Positions 1 through 14,200 of a stretch of DNA of 64,000 bases are shown here, in pieces; position 1 is the first letter of the stretch, and every line of letters starts with the position of its first letter. The DNA comes from Karstenula rhodostoma CBS 690.94. Its lineage: Eukaryota; Ascomycota; Dothideomycetes; Pleosporales; Didymosphaeriaceae. Made by a program: the position numbers and the translations under genes. The notes below the pieces were generated by a model, which was not told the DNA's origin, did not search any database, and saw only the letters and a list, made by a program, of their open reading frames with translations. The stretch covers positions 1 through 64,000 of the forward strand of contig MU001499.1 in the NCBI GenBank assembly GCA_010093485.1. The letters are read 5' to 3'.

Positions 1-95
1 CCCTAACCCTAACCCTAACCCTAACCCTAACCCTAACCCTAACCCTAACCCTAACCCTAACCCTAACCCTAACCCTAACCCTAACCCTAACCCTA
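1..95. repeat. Telomere, CCCTAA repeats
   Basis: Fifteen perfect copies of CCCTAA followed by a partial CCCTA. This is the C-rich strand of the TTAGGG repeat used by most filamentous fungi, so base 1 lies at or very near the physical left end of a chromosome. The array stops abruptly at an AT-rich sequence with no degenerate transition zone. Confidence 0.98.
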
Positions 96-729
96 TCTAT
101 AGTAGGGTATTATTTTAATTAATTTTAGTTTAGAATTATTAAAATATAATAGAGTATTTACTAGTTAATTTTATTTATTTAATATATTAAATAAGTTATT
201 TAGTTTATTATTCTTTATTTACCTTACTAAATATAATTTAATTTATTTCTTAAATTCTTTCTAGAATATAAAAACTTTTATAATTTTTTTATTTTATTTT
301 TCTAATTCTATTTTATATACTAGAAAATCTTTAATAATTAAATATATCTATTTTATTACCCTTTCTATTATATATATTATAGTGGCTAAAATTTTTATTT
401 AGTTATTTTTAAATATATTATAGTTATATTTATAGTATAATTTTATATTTATTAAAAATATTTTAAAATTAGTCTTTATTTTTCTATTATAGAGTTCTAA
501 AATTTTAAAGTTAATTTTTAGTAGGTATACTACTATAGTTATAAAAGCTTAAATCTATTTTATAATTATAACTAGTTATATTTTAAACTATTTTACCTTT
601 TTAACTTATACTATTAAAAGGGTTACTAGATTACTAACTAGATCTAAGGTAATACTTATTCTAAAATTTTTTAAACTAGTAGATATATTTAGTAATACTA
701 TATTAATTTAAATCCTTAAATAATTAAAG

Positions 730-1232
730 TATTATAAAGGGCTTTCTATATATCTAATCTAGGTCTATACCTTAAAAATTATTTAAGAAATAAAATATAA
801 TAAAAATAAATACTAGATTAATTAATAATTCTATATTATAATAGAGTATAATATAATAATATTAAAAAAAAACTAAATATTTATATATAAATAAAATATT
901 TTAATTTAAATATAAAAATTAATTATAAAGAATAGAAATTATATAGAGATTTTTCTAGACTATATACTAGTTATTTTAATTTTTACTATTCTAGAATCTT
1001 CTAGTTTACTTCTATAGATTTTATTTTTTTAATAAAAATATTTATTTTATTTCTATTAAAATCTAGTATTTCTAGAATTTTATATTTTTAATAGAATTAT
1101 AATTATATAATTTATAATATAAACTATTTTATAGACTTATATATAAATATTTATTAGTTTTATTTCTATTACTAATATTTTATATATAATTTTTTTTTTT
1201 TTTTAGTTTAGTTCTACTATAATTATAATAGA
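730..1232 (+). repeat. Inverted ~500-bp repeat, left copy
   Basis: This stretch matches the reverse complement of about 19,045-19,555 over its whole length. Shared landmarks in the same order are a TATTATAARGGG start, ATCTAATCTAGGT, ATACTAGTTATTTTAAT, AATCTTCTAG and a terminal poly-T tract. Most differences are C/T or G/A. It could be an LTR or terminal repeat of an unidentified element. Boundaries are by eye, within about 10 bp. Confidence 0.75.
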
Positions 1233-4200
1233 GAAGTATAAAAGGGATATAGTATTTAGTAAATATATAGAAATTATAAAAATAAAAGTAATAAATTATA
1301 TTTAGAAAAATAATATAATAGAATTTATTTACTATAATTCTTTTTAATATTTCTAATACTTTCTATCTAGTAATATAGATCTAAAAGGAATTATTTAAAA
1401 TACTTTTAGAAATTACTAGAATAATAAATACTTACTTATTATATACTTTTTACTACTATATAGTAACTCTAATTTATAATTTAGAATAATAATAAAAAAG
1501 GTTAGAATAAAATACTACTAGTAGAATAATAATAATAGTTTAACTATAGTCTAGAAAATAAATAGAAAAATAAAAAAAAAAACTTTTATTAAATTTAATA
1601 TTTATAATATAAATAATTATACTTTCTTTTATTAAAATTATATAGATAGCTTACTTTTATTATTTTTTAAATTAAATTAATTTTTTAAAATTCTCTTATA
1701 ATAGTTATACTATATTAATACCTAGATAATTAAAATAAATTTTTATTTTTTATTTTTTAAAAAGCCTTTTCCTTTTAGATTAGAAGGAACCCTAGGGCCT
1801 TATACTACTTAGTAGATATCTTTAAATATACCTCTAAATTATTAAATTTATAAGTAAAAATTTTTAAAATATCTAGAGTATAGACTATATAGGTTATTTC
1901 TAATAAATAGCTAGTTTATATTTTATAGACTTCTATTTTTATTTTATTTATTATTTTATTAATCTCCTTTTTTAATAGTTTCTATAGTAGGTAATTAGTA
2001 ATAAAAAGCTTTCTACTAAAGATAATAAAGAAATAGTATATTATATTAATATTAATTTTTTTTTTTTAATAAAATATTACCTACCTTATAATATAATTAA
2101 GAGTCTAAAAGTTAGTTTATTACTTACTAAATAAATCTAGCTAAAATAAATAATTCTAGATTTAAATATAATAATAATTATATATTTCCTTATTAATTTA
2201 TTTCTATATAATAAGATAGAAAGAATAAATAAGCTAGATATATTAAATTAAAAGGCTATTTACTTTATAAAAAAAAAATAATAAATAGTTTTTATAAACT
2301 TATTTTTATTATAGTTCTTATAGTATTAAGGAATAATAGTAATAAAACTATTATAAAGAAATATATTTTAAATACTAGTTATATAATTATTTTTAAATTA
2401 TAAATTTAATACCTTAGTACTATAGTTAAACTAGCCACTTATAAAATATATAAAATCTAAAAGAATACTAAAATTTTTTTAAATAAAATTATAATATTAT
2501 TATATCTAGGTATAGTTTTTAATACTAGTAAGTAAATAACCTTTAGAGCCCTTTATATTAAATAACTATAAAAATTATTAAATAATAAAATTAATATTAT
2601 ACTTAAGTTATAAATTATTTATATTAAAAATATTAAACTTAGAGGTTATATTTTTTAGATTTTTTTTTAGTATATTCTATAGAATAGAGAATAGTTCTAT
2701 TTATATTTATATAAATACTAACTAGTAGAAAAAAATAAATACCTCTTTAAATAAATTATTTATTATAGAAGAAAATAAAATAAAATCTATTCTAATTTTA
2801 TAAATAGTTATATTATTTTTATTTTAATAAATAAAGATATCTAAATTCTTTTTATACTAAAAAGTACTAAGGAAATATACTATATTAATAAACTAATTTA
2901 TAGAAATAAAATACTCTATAATAAAATAATTATATATTTATATTTTAAATATATTATATAACTCTCTATTCTAATTTTCTACTTTATATTTATTTAGTTT
3001 AATAATAAAAAAACTAGCCTCTTTTTAAAAAACTAGTAAATTAGAATTAGAATAATCTAGAGTCTTTATAGGTATTATATAGAGAAGTATATTTTAGAAA
3101 TATTATAGACTAGTAAATTTATATATTTTTTTAAGGACTAATATATTAGTAGTAAAGTTATAAACCTTTTAAAATTTATTATTTTAAAAGGAGAGACTAA
3201 GAAAGGCTACTAGGGTAATAAAAATAAGTTTAAACTAAATAAATTAACTAGTTTATTCTAGTAAAAAAAGTTAGAAAGTATAATAATATTTTTTAAATAG
3301 GTTTAAATATATATAGTTATAATATCTTTTAATAATAAAGGGAACTTTTATTATATTTAAATAGATTATAATTTATTTTTAAGCTAGTTACTAATATTTT
3401 TATAAATAAAGAGTTTTAGATTATATAACCCTAGAAAATAAAATATAAAAGAAGAAAAGAAAAATTTTCTAGAAAAAATTAGTATAATAAAGAATAGAGT
3501 TTTAGTAAAATTTAATAGAGACTATAAAAATATTATATTTATATTTCTATATTATTTAGATTTATATAAAATAAAAGGTTTTTATTATTATATTTTATTA
3601 TATATAAGCTATACTCTTTATAGTAATATATAAATAAAAAAGTTTAGATTTAAATTTAACTTTAAATATAGTAATAAATACTAGGTATACTTACTATATA
3701 GTAATATTAGTAAAAATTTCTAAAAATCTAGTATATACTATCTATAGGTTTATAGATATAAAAAGTATATTAGATATAAATTATAATTATTATTTCTATA
3801 TATATTATATCTATACTAAAGTATATTATAATAAAAATTTTAGAGAAAAAACTATATTATAATTTAGTTATATAGTAAAAGTAATAGACTTAGTTAAAAT
3901 TAATATAGATTAAAAGTAATATATATATTAGTAAAATATAATATACCTTTTTATCCCTTTTATTTTATTAAGTTATTCTACCTTATAGTAAATCTCTATA
4001 ATATAAAAGTAATAAAAATTAAAATATAAATTAATTAGAAATATAGGAATATTATATAATTTAGATAGAATTTCTATAATACTAATAAAAGATATTTTAA
4101 ATTAATAGATTATACTAAAATAGATAAATAGAAATAGAATTAAAAAAAAAGATTATTAACTTATAATTATTTTAATATAATTAAAATACTAGAAATAGTA

Positions 4201-6383
4201 CTTAGTTATACTATTATAGAAATAACTATAAATTATATAATTCTTATATAAATAAATAAATATATTATACTTTATAATAGCTCTAGTAATAATTAAACTA
4301 TATATATTATAGTAATAACTATTACTATATACTAGTAGACTAGAATAGAGTATTTTAGCCTTAATAGAAATAATAAAATTCTTATAATTTTATAAAAAAA
4401 AATAGTTATTAGATAAATTATTAACTAACTTTTAGATTTTATATTTTTATTTAGATATAGTAGTATTATAGTATTCTCTACTAAAATAAAAAAATACCTT
4501 ATTAAAAAAAAAAGTATAGTAATATAATATATAGAATATAAAATTATAAATTTTATTAAAATAAATAAATATTACTTAGACTATAGTAGATAAAAAAGAT
4601 AACCTTAATTTTAATTCTAATTTAGATTAAAATTAATAGATTATTAAGATAGAGAAAATATATAGTACTATTTAATTTTAGTTATAGTCTAGACTAAAAT
4701 TAAATAACTACTAAACTAAACTAAAAAAATATTATATATTAGTATATAATAAAAGTAATATAGCTATTAGTATTAAATAATAAATATACTAGTAATAATA
4801 GTATATATACTATTAGATATTTATAAAGAAAAGAAACTAATTAAAAATAATTTACTAAATATACTATAGTATATATATAAAATTATATATTCTAGAAATC
4901 CTATATATAGGAAAATATATAATAAAAATAATTCTACTAGTAATATTTTTATAGTATCTATACTAGAGAATATAATATAATAGATATATTAATATATTTT
5001 AAAAAAAAATATTATCTAGTTTATTATATAAAAGTATAAAAGTTAAATAATAAAAAATAAAAAAACTAATATTAAAAAAATATATAAAAGTACTAGTAGA
5101 ATTAGTATTAAAAAAAAATATACTAAAAAATAGAATAATAAAAAAAAAAACTAAAGTATAAAAAAAAAAAAAAGAAGTAGTTAAAAGAAGCTAGTATAAA
5201 AGAGGTAAATAAGAAACTAAAATAAAAATTAAAAAAAATAATAATATAAAAAATAGTAAATATATAAACCTTATCTATTATAATAACTAAAAATATTATA
5301 ATAAGTAAAGAAAAGTAGAGATATAAAAAGTTTATTTAGAATTTATTAAAAGTAAATATAAATATAATAGATAATATAATTAATAGGGCTATAATAGTTA
5401 GAATAGTAAATTATTTATAAAATTAAAAAATAGTATTATAAGTATAAAGAGTATAGTATAAAAAGAAAAAAAAATTCTTTACTAATATAAAAAATAAAAT
5501 AAGTAAACTTATAATAGAGAAATATATATTATCTAGAGAAAATAAAAAAAGTAATATAAATTTAAAATAAAACTAGCTAGTTTAATTATAATATTTAAAA
5601 AATATATATACTAAGTCTAGTTTTATAAAAAAAGATATAGTAAGGTTTATATTACTATATATAATAGAAAAATAGGGCTAGACTATTAGAATTATTAAAA
5701 AAATAAAATAGTAATAAATATAAATAATAATTTAAATAGAATTTAAAATAGTAGAAATAATAGTATAGGAGTAAAAAGTACTATTTAGTAAATAAAAAAA
5801 AGGTTATATAACTATAATAAAAAAATATTTATTTAGAATTTTATATTATATAATAGAAGGGAAAAAGGTTATAGAGTATATAAATCTATTTATATAAAAA
5901 AAGTTTAGAAAATAACTAGAAATAAAAAAAAAATAGTATATATTAAAAGTAAAATTTAGAATTAAAATATTTATAATTTTATTTTAGAATATTATCTAAA
6001 ATATATATATTAAAAAAGGTATAACTATAATATAGTTTAGCTTCTAAATAAATATAGTTATAAAGTATAATAAAGAAATATTTAAAAATTCTATAGTAAT
6101 TAAAAATATATATATTACCTATATAATAAATAAATTACCTTCTAAAAAATTATTACTAGAAAAACTATTAGATAGTAATTTAGTAAAATATAACTTAGTA
6201 AAAAATCTATAGTTAATATATTATACTATTAAAAAGAAAAGTTTTAGTAATATTAATATATAAAAGAATATATTTTATAATAGGGGTTAATAGAAAAGTT
6301 TAAATATATATAAAGAATTATATTAAGGGGAACTATAGAAAAATTAAACTTTTATAACTATCTCTATTATAGTTTTTAGATAC

Positions 6384-6772
6384 TAGATATTAGTTAATAA
6401 AATAATTAGTATTAGTTAATAAAATATTAATTATTAATTAATAAAATAATTAGTATTAGTTAATAGGATATTAAGTATTAGTTAATAGAATAATTAGTAT
6501 TAGTTAATAGGATATTAAGTATTAGTTAATAGGATAATTAGTATTAGTTAATAGGATATTAAGTATTAGTTAATAGAATAATTAGTATTAGTTAATAGGA
6601 TATTAAGTATTAGTTAATAGAATAATTAGTATTAGTTAATAGAATATTAAATATTAGTTAATAGAATAATTAATATTAGTTAATAGATAAAATAATTAAT
6701 ATTAGTTAATAGAATAATTAGTATTAGTTAATAAAATACTAGATATTAGTTAATAGAATATTAGATATTACT
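6384..6772. repeat. 22-bp AT-rich minisatellite
   Basis: Roughly 17-18 tandem copies of a 22-bp unit, ATTAGTTAATAGRATAWTWAGT in degenerate form. Two versions tend to alternate, one with GGATATTAAGT and one with GAATAATTAGT. Copies diverge by point changes and a few small indels at the right end. It lies immediately left of the fold-back at 6,830. Confidence 0.88.
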
Positions 6773-6829
6773 ATTTTATATATATACTACTTTTTATAGA
6801 ATATATAGTATATATTCTATAACCTAATA

Positions 6830-7012
6830 TATTTAAATTCCCTTCTAAGTAAAAGGGGGTATTTAAACTATTCTATTATATATTTTTAGTAATTTATATT
6901 ACTTTATAAAATTTCTATATTTACTATATTTTTATTTAAACTTTCTCTAACTACTAAATAATAATAGTACTAGTTTTAATTTTATTAATATCTATAAACT
7001 ATAATATACTAT

Positions 7013-7052
<40 letters not shown>

Positions 7053-8235
7053 GTAATTATTAATATTAATATATATATATTTAGTCTATATATCTTATAA
7101 TAAAGAAATATCTTATACTCTATTAGAGATTACTATTATTTATAAAAAAAAAAAATTATATATTATTATTTATATATTTATATATAATATTAGCGCTAAT
7201 ATAATATCTATTTTTTAAATTAATAATATATTTAATATAAGAAAAAATAGAATTAATATTTATTTTAAATATTCTAATTACTTTTACTTAAATATATTAT
7301 ATAACTTATATATATATTTATATAAATATTTTATTTTTATAGTTTATATTAAATAGCTATTTATTATTAACTAGATAATTAATACCTTACTAAAGTCTCT
7401 AATTAGATTACTATTAATAATAAAGTTTTATATAAAAAGGGCCTTTTTAGTTTTATTTTTATAGGTAGCTAGATTAATTATACTCTCTAGATAGAAATAG
7501 AAAAAAAAAAGGAATATTCTTTCTAAGAGACTATTATTTACTAGTAATTAATATATATATAATATAGAGTCTATCTAATTAATAAGCTATATATAAATAA
7601 CTAAATCCTTTATTAATAAATATTTAATAATTTTAGTATTTAAAAAACTATATATTTAGTTATTAATAGTAAACTAGACTAGAGATACTATAGTAATAAA
7701 TATAGTAAAAAAGATAAAAATATTTAATAAATAAGAAATTTAATATTAAAAAATCTAATAAATATATAATATAGAGATAATAGAAATAAAGGGATAACTA
7801 TATTATATAATATTATATAAAAAATAGTATAGCTTTTTAGTTAATTTTTTTATTATATTTTTAATATAAATATAATACTAATTAAATAGTCTATTATTTT
7901 ATTATTAAGGTAATTAAATAACTAACTAAGTATATACTAAAATTTAATACTAATAACTAATTAATTTACTTTAAATTATAAGTACTCTATAATTACTTAG
8001 TATATATCTAATTTAGATTAGATTATAAATACTTATATAGCCTTATATTATATTATAAAATATATATATCTAGTTTTTATATAAATAAATTCTACTAGAG
8101 AAAAAAGACCTATAATTTTTAAACTATTTAAAATATTTATATTTTAATACTCTACTAAGTTTATTTATTAAGTTTTACTATAGTTTATCTAAGCTCGCGA
8201 AATATTATATTTAAATACTATTAAATTATATTAAA
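6830..8235 (+). mobile_element. Fold-back arm, left
   Basis: This arm matches the reverse complement of about 9,435-10,766 almost end to end. Shared landmarks include the outer TAAGTAAAAG, GTATTTAAACTATTCTA and an internal CTCGCGAA motif (about 8,195 here, about 9,462 in the other arm). Similarity fades after about 8,235, leaving about 1.2 kb of centre. It may be two oppositely oriented copies of one element, or one element with very long inverted termini. The dense transitions prevent a coding call. Confidence 0.75.
7011..7046. repeat. (TAA)n microsatellite
   Basis: About eleven consecutive ATA/TAA triplets inside the left fold-back arm. The equivalent place in the right arm (about 10,530-10,550) carries only a short, broken version, so the tract expanded or contracted after the arms were duplicated. 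Confidence 0.8.
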
Positions 8236-9434
8236 TTAGAATAGGTTACTAAAATAATATTAAACTAGTATTAAACTAGATATTTAATATTATTCTCTAT
8301 AGCTAAAGGGCCTAATTCTAAATCTAGATCTAGAGTATTACTAATATAATAGAGTTTATAATTATAAATACTTCTATACCCCTACTATTTATAGTAATTC
8401 TAGAAGTTCTAGATAGTAAAAAAAAAAATAAGAATATACTTTTTAAATATAATAAATTAAATATAGAAATAGTAAACTATAATATAAAAATATTCTTTTA
8501 GAAAATTCTAAATAAGTTTTTTTTATATATTTAAAATTACTATCTACTACTCTTTAAATTATAATATAAACTAGAGGAGATTATACTAAAAGTTATTAAT
8601 AATAGAGAAAATAATAAATAAAATAAGACTTTTTAACTATTTAATCTAGAAAATATTAAATAGGTATTAAATAGTTAAAATTATAATAATTTACTATAGT
8701 ATTAAGTTTTCTATTTTTTTATTACTAGTATAATTATATTCCCTAGAACTAGATACCTATATAAATAATAGAATTAATTAGTAATACTTTTTAATTAGGC
8801 CCTAAAAATATAGTCTAAATATTTTTAGTCTATAATAAAAGACTATTAATATCTTATTTAATTATAAAATTAGTCTATATTATAAATATCTTTTATATTA
8901 TTATATTAAATAGAGTAAACTAGAATTAAAAATAGTAAATAAAATATCTATTTTTATAATAAAAAAGGTAATATATATAGATAATAAATTTAATTTTTTA
9001 TAGATAAGGTTTATTATAATTACCTATACTAGTAGGGTATAGTAAAGAGAATATAAAACTTAAATAATAAATATTTCTAGTAAATTTAGTAATTAGTATT
9101 AGACGAATAGCTCCTATAAAGAGATAAATATAGCTAGTATAAAAATAAATTTAGTTCTAAAAAAATTTAAATTTAGGGATAATTATATTTAAATTAAATA
9201 TAGCTAAAATTTCTAAAGACTTATTTTTATTTTTATATATATTATTTTTAATACTAGTTTTTTTATTATTACTATATATACTCTTACCTTCTCCTTATAT
9301 AGAAATAGTATTAAATAGTATACTACCTATATTTAAAAAATAAAACTACTAGCTAAAGGATATATTAAATATAATATTAGTTATTTAACTAAAACTAGAA
9401 TTTTTAAAACTAAAATAAAGAATCTCTAGTTACT

Positions 9435-10766
9435 ATTTAATAAAATTTAAATATAATACTTCGCGAGTTTAAATAAACTATAGTAAAACTTAATAAAGAA
9501 ACTTAATAGAGTACTTAAATATAAATATTTTAAATAGCTTAAAGGTTATAAATTATTCTTTTTTAATAGGCTTTTATCTATATAAAAACTAGACTAGGTA
9601 TATATATCTCTTATAATTAAATCTAAATTAGATATATACTAAATAATTATAGAATACTTATAATTTAGAGTAAGTTAGTTAGCTACTAGTATTAAATATT
9701 AATACTATTATTAGTTAGTTAGTTACCTTAATAGTAGAATAATAGGTAAGAAGCTATACTATCCTCTATATAGTATTATATAATATAATTATTTATTATT
9801 TACTATTTTTATTATCTCTATACTATATACTATATTTATTAGACCTTATTAAATATTAAATACTTTTATTTTTTTTTACTATATTTATTACTATAGTATC
9901 TCTAGTCTAGTCTATTATTAATAGTTAAATATATAATAATTTTATAAAAGTTAAAATAGTTAAGTATTTATTAAAAGACTATCTAATTATTTATATTTAA
10001 ATTATAAATAATTATTTTAAAGTTTTAAAATATTAGTTACTAGTAGAAAATAGCCTTTTAGAATTTTTTATACTAGTCTTCTTCTAATCTCTTTTTAAGA
10101 GCCTAGTTACTCTAGAATATAGAGTTATAATTAATAAGGCTAAAGATATATAGAACTATATTATTAAAAAAAAGAATAATTTAAACTTAGTAAATTCTCT
10201 ACTTATAAAGAGCTTTTTTTATTATTACTAAGAGTAGACTATAAAATTATAAAACTTATTTAAATATATATATAAAATATAGAATAAGTAGAAATATAAA
10301 TAAAGAAAGTAAGTACTAAATAGATTTTATACCTTATTATTATTAAGTATACTATTAACTCTAGAGATAGGTATTATATTAAAGCTAGTAATATATATAG
10401 ATAATAGTATATAATTTTCTTTTCTCTTATAGATAATAGTAATATCTAATAGGGTATATAGTATTTCTTTATTATAAAGTATATAGACTAGATATATATA
10501 TATCTTAATATTAGTAACTATTATAAATATTATTATTATTATTATAATAATATATTATAGCTTATAGGTATTAGTAGAATTAGATAAAAAAATATAACTA
10601 ATTAAATCTATAATTCTAATTAAGACTAGTATTATTATTAGTAATTAGAAAAAGATTAGATAAAAATATAGTATATATAAAAATAATATAAAGTAATATA
10701 AATTACTAAAAATATATAGTAGAATAGTTTAAATAACCTCTTTTACTTAGGAGGGGGGATTTAATA
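9435..10766 (-). mobile_element. Fold-back arm, right
   Basis: Reverse-complement partner of 6,830-8,235. Its outer end, reading inwards on the minus strand, begins TATTAAAT followed by a C-rich run, which could be a TG-starting terminus after RIP. No matching flanking duplication is visible: the bases outside the two arms are TAATA and AAAAC. The Copia element inserted about 160 bp to its right. Confidence 0.75.
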
Positions 10767-10930
10767 AAACTATTAATAGAAAGGAATATAAAAATTTTAT
10801 AATTAATAATAATATTTTAGTAACTAGAATAATAAATAACTAGAAATAAAAGCTACTATTATATAATAAAATAATATATATAATAGTTTTTTTTAAATTA
10901 GTAATTAATTTAATTTAGATTATTCCCCTT

Positions 10931-11216
10931 TATTAGATTATATATATATATTATTATTTATAGTATAGTATACTTACTATTATAGTAAGTTATAGTAACT
11001 ACTAGTAGTAGTAGGTAATAAGTATAAAAGGAGAGGCTAGAATATTTTATACTATTAGAACTAGTATAGAGTACTAAGATACTATTTAAGGGTATATCTT
11101 AGCTAGACTTAAAAAAATAATTAATTATAATAATTTATATAATTATATAATATATAACTAATCTATCTATATCTATAGTTTACTATAACCTATTATTATT
11201 TATAGTAAATCTAATA
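10931..11216 (+). repeat. Copia 5' LTR
   Basis: 286 bp, starting TATTAGATTATATATA and ending AAATCTAATA. Compared by eye with the 3' LTR it has the same length and about 17 substitutions (roughly 94% identity). All are transitions, and the Ts and As mostly sit in this copy, which looks slightly more mutated. No clear tRNA primer site could be recognised after 11,216 because of RIP. Confidence 0.93.
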
Positions 11217-14200
11217 ATTAAAAGTCTTACTACCTTATTACTAACTATACGTGTTAAATAATATAGCGCTACCTATTAGACCTATAAAAACCTTTTTTAC
11301 TACCTCTATATAGTATATAGAATAGCTAATAGTACTAGAAATATAAGTAAGAACTAACTAAGTATAGTATATATTTAACCTAACTAATAGTAAGGTACTA
11401 AAGCTATAATTATAAATACTATAACTACTAAACCTATATTAATTTATATATAATAATAATCTAATACTAAGTAGTCTATATATTCTTATAAATATATAAA
11501 AGTTATAGTAGAACTTATAAGTTAAATATTATAAACTATAATTTAATTAGTATAAAATAGAACTAATAGAATATTATATAGAGGTATAGAGAGTAAAGAA
11601 ATTTATATTATACCTATAAGGTTTTATTATAGCTAACCTATTTAGTATCTATTACTTCCCTAAAAAATTATATAAAAAATAGATCCTTCTTATTATAAAA
11701 AAAATAGGAGTTAATAATAAAGAAGTAAAGCTATAAGTATAATATAAATACCTATATATTATCTAAAGTATTAAGAGGTTAATTAAATAAGACCTCTAAC
11801 TAGCTAAATATAATTATATAATATCTACTATTAAGAGGTAAAGCTATATAGAAACTATAAATAATATAACTATCCTTAATAATTTTATAAGAAGTATTAT
11901 AGTACTAAATAAAGTATATACTACTACTTTTAAATAGGCTCTCTAAAATAAATAGGAAATAATATACTAAAATATAATAAAGAGGTTTAGACTCTATATA
12001 AAGTATTATTATCTAGTTAAAACTATAATTAGAGCTATATTTATTACTAGAGGAGAACTAGATATTAGTACTAAAGGGGATACCTTTTATACTAGTAATA
12101 GTATACCTATATAAATATAAGGTACTTAAAAATAAGAATAAAATATAATAATATCCTTATAGGGATTATATAACCCTAATCTACTTATACTATATAGGTA
12201 AGAATCCTTTATACTATATAGGTAAAGCTTTATACTATATAGGTAGAATACCTCTATACTATATAGGTAGGGAGGTTATAAAAGGAATAAAATACCTTAC
12301 TAGTAAATAAAAAATTAAGATATAAATAAAAAAAAATATTCTATATATTCTATAGAATATATATTAAAGGATTACTACTATACCTTTCTAGAAAAAGCTC
12401 TAATATAGTAGAAACTATAACTAGAATAGAATAATTTTATTAAGTATAATATCTAAAATAATCCCTTAATATAAGAATAGATATATATATTTAAATAAGT
12501 ATAATCTAGAATACTATAAATTAAATAGTTATATACTTCTATACTAATCTAAATATTAGAGGCTAGTAATAAATAACTAAAAGGATAGAAAATTATTATA
12601 ATTCCTATAAACTTCTAAGTAACCTCTTAATTTAATCTTTATATATACCTACTATAAATCTTATTAATCCTTAACTTAGGTACTATATATTATATCTTTA
12701 ATAATATTAATTAATTTATCTTACTTTAGCTACTAATACTAGGAGACTTTATATAGGTAGGTAATATATAGGTCTAGATATAAAAATATAAAAGTATTTA
12801 CCTTAAACTATAAAGTTACTAGGAAAATAGTATAATTAGGCTTAATAATATAGCTTACTACCCTAACCTACTCTATAACCTAGTATTCTTTTAACTACTT
12901 AGATATTAAGGACTATAGTAGGATACTAAATTAAAACCTATAGTACTAAAATAAGCTAATAATACTATTATAATAAAACTATAAAAGTTATATAGTTAAT
13001 AGATACTAGAGTATAAATCTACTAATAGTATTTATATTATTATATAAAGTATAATATATACTATATATAAGGTAATAATATATATAAAATATAAAGCGAA
13101 AACTATAAGTATAGTTATATAATATAAATAACTAGACTATCTAGGACTAAATATACTTAAATACCTAGTATAGCAAGCTAAGGGGGTATATATTAAAGAT
13201 ATCCCTATAGTAAAATATAATATCTATAGATAAGTAAAATTAAAATAATAGATTAAATATATACCTTAACTAAATAATTAAAAATCTAGTAAGTATATTA
13301 TAATTAACTTTTATAACTTTAAACCTAATAGCTCTACTAAAGAGAAAAGCTAAATATTAATTACTAATTAATACTCTAGCTATATATAGAACTTCTACTT
13401 TAAAGATAACTACCTAGTAAAAACTATTATTAAAATACTTAATAGCTTTATACTATTTATAAAAGTATAGTTTAGTATAATAGTTAAGATTATTAAATTA
13501 GATAATAAGATTTTTATAGTAAAAGTAGATATTAAATACTAGTATATAAGCTAAGGTATTAAAATTAAGCCCTTAGTACTAGATATATAAGTATAAAATA
13601 GAGGAGCTAAGTACTTAAAGGGTATAATAAAAAAAAAATCCTATATAATATAATTTAACACGAACTTTTTATAGGAAATATAGCCTAAGATTACTAGGGC
13701 TATAGTATACCTATATAATTAAATACTAAATTATAAGAATTACTAGTACTTATTATATAAGATATTTTTTATAATAGTTACCCTTATTAATAGGATAGTA
13801 ACTTAGCCTTAGAAACTAAACCTAGTATATTTTAAAGTATATAGAAGTAAAGCCTTTACTATAACTAATAATATATAGTATAGGAAAAGTAAGCTATAAA
13901 GACTTAATCTAAAGGTATAGATTAGATACTTTATAGAATACTAATTAATAAATATCTAGCGTGTATAGATTCTATTACTATTAAAAGTAATTAGTATCTA
14001 TAATATTATATTTAATAAAGATATAGTATTTAATAGAATATAGAAAGAACTTATAGATAACCTTATATATAGTATTCTAGAAGAAATCGCGTTATAGATT
14101 AGAACTATAGAGAAACTACCTACTCTAATAACTAAACTAGAGATAATTTTATTCTATAAAAATAAGTTAGTTATAATAAGTTATAGTAACTTATAATAAT

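Noticed and set aside
6384..6772. Regularly spaced 22-bp units as a CRISPR array
   Set aside because: Units are directly adjacent with no unique spacers, in a eukaryotic chromosome. It is a minisatellite.
11217..11240. tRNA primer binding site of the Copia element
   Set aside because: RIP has changed too many bases to match any tRNA 3' end by eye.
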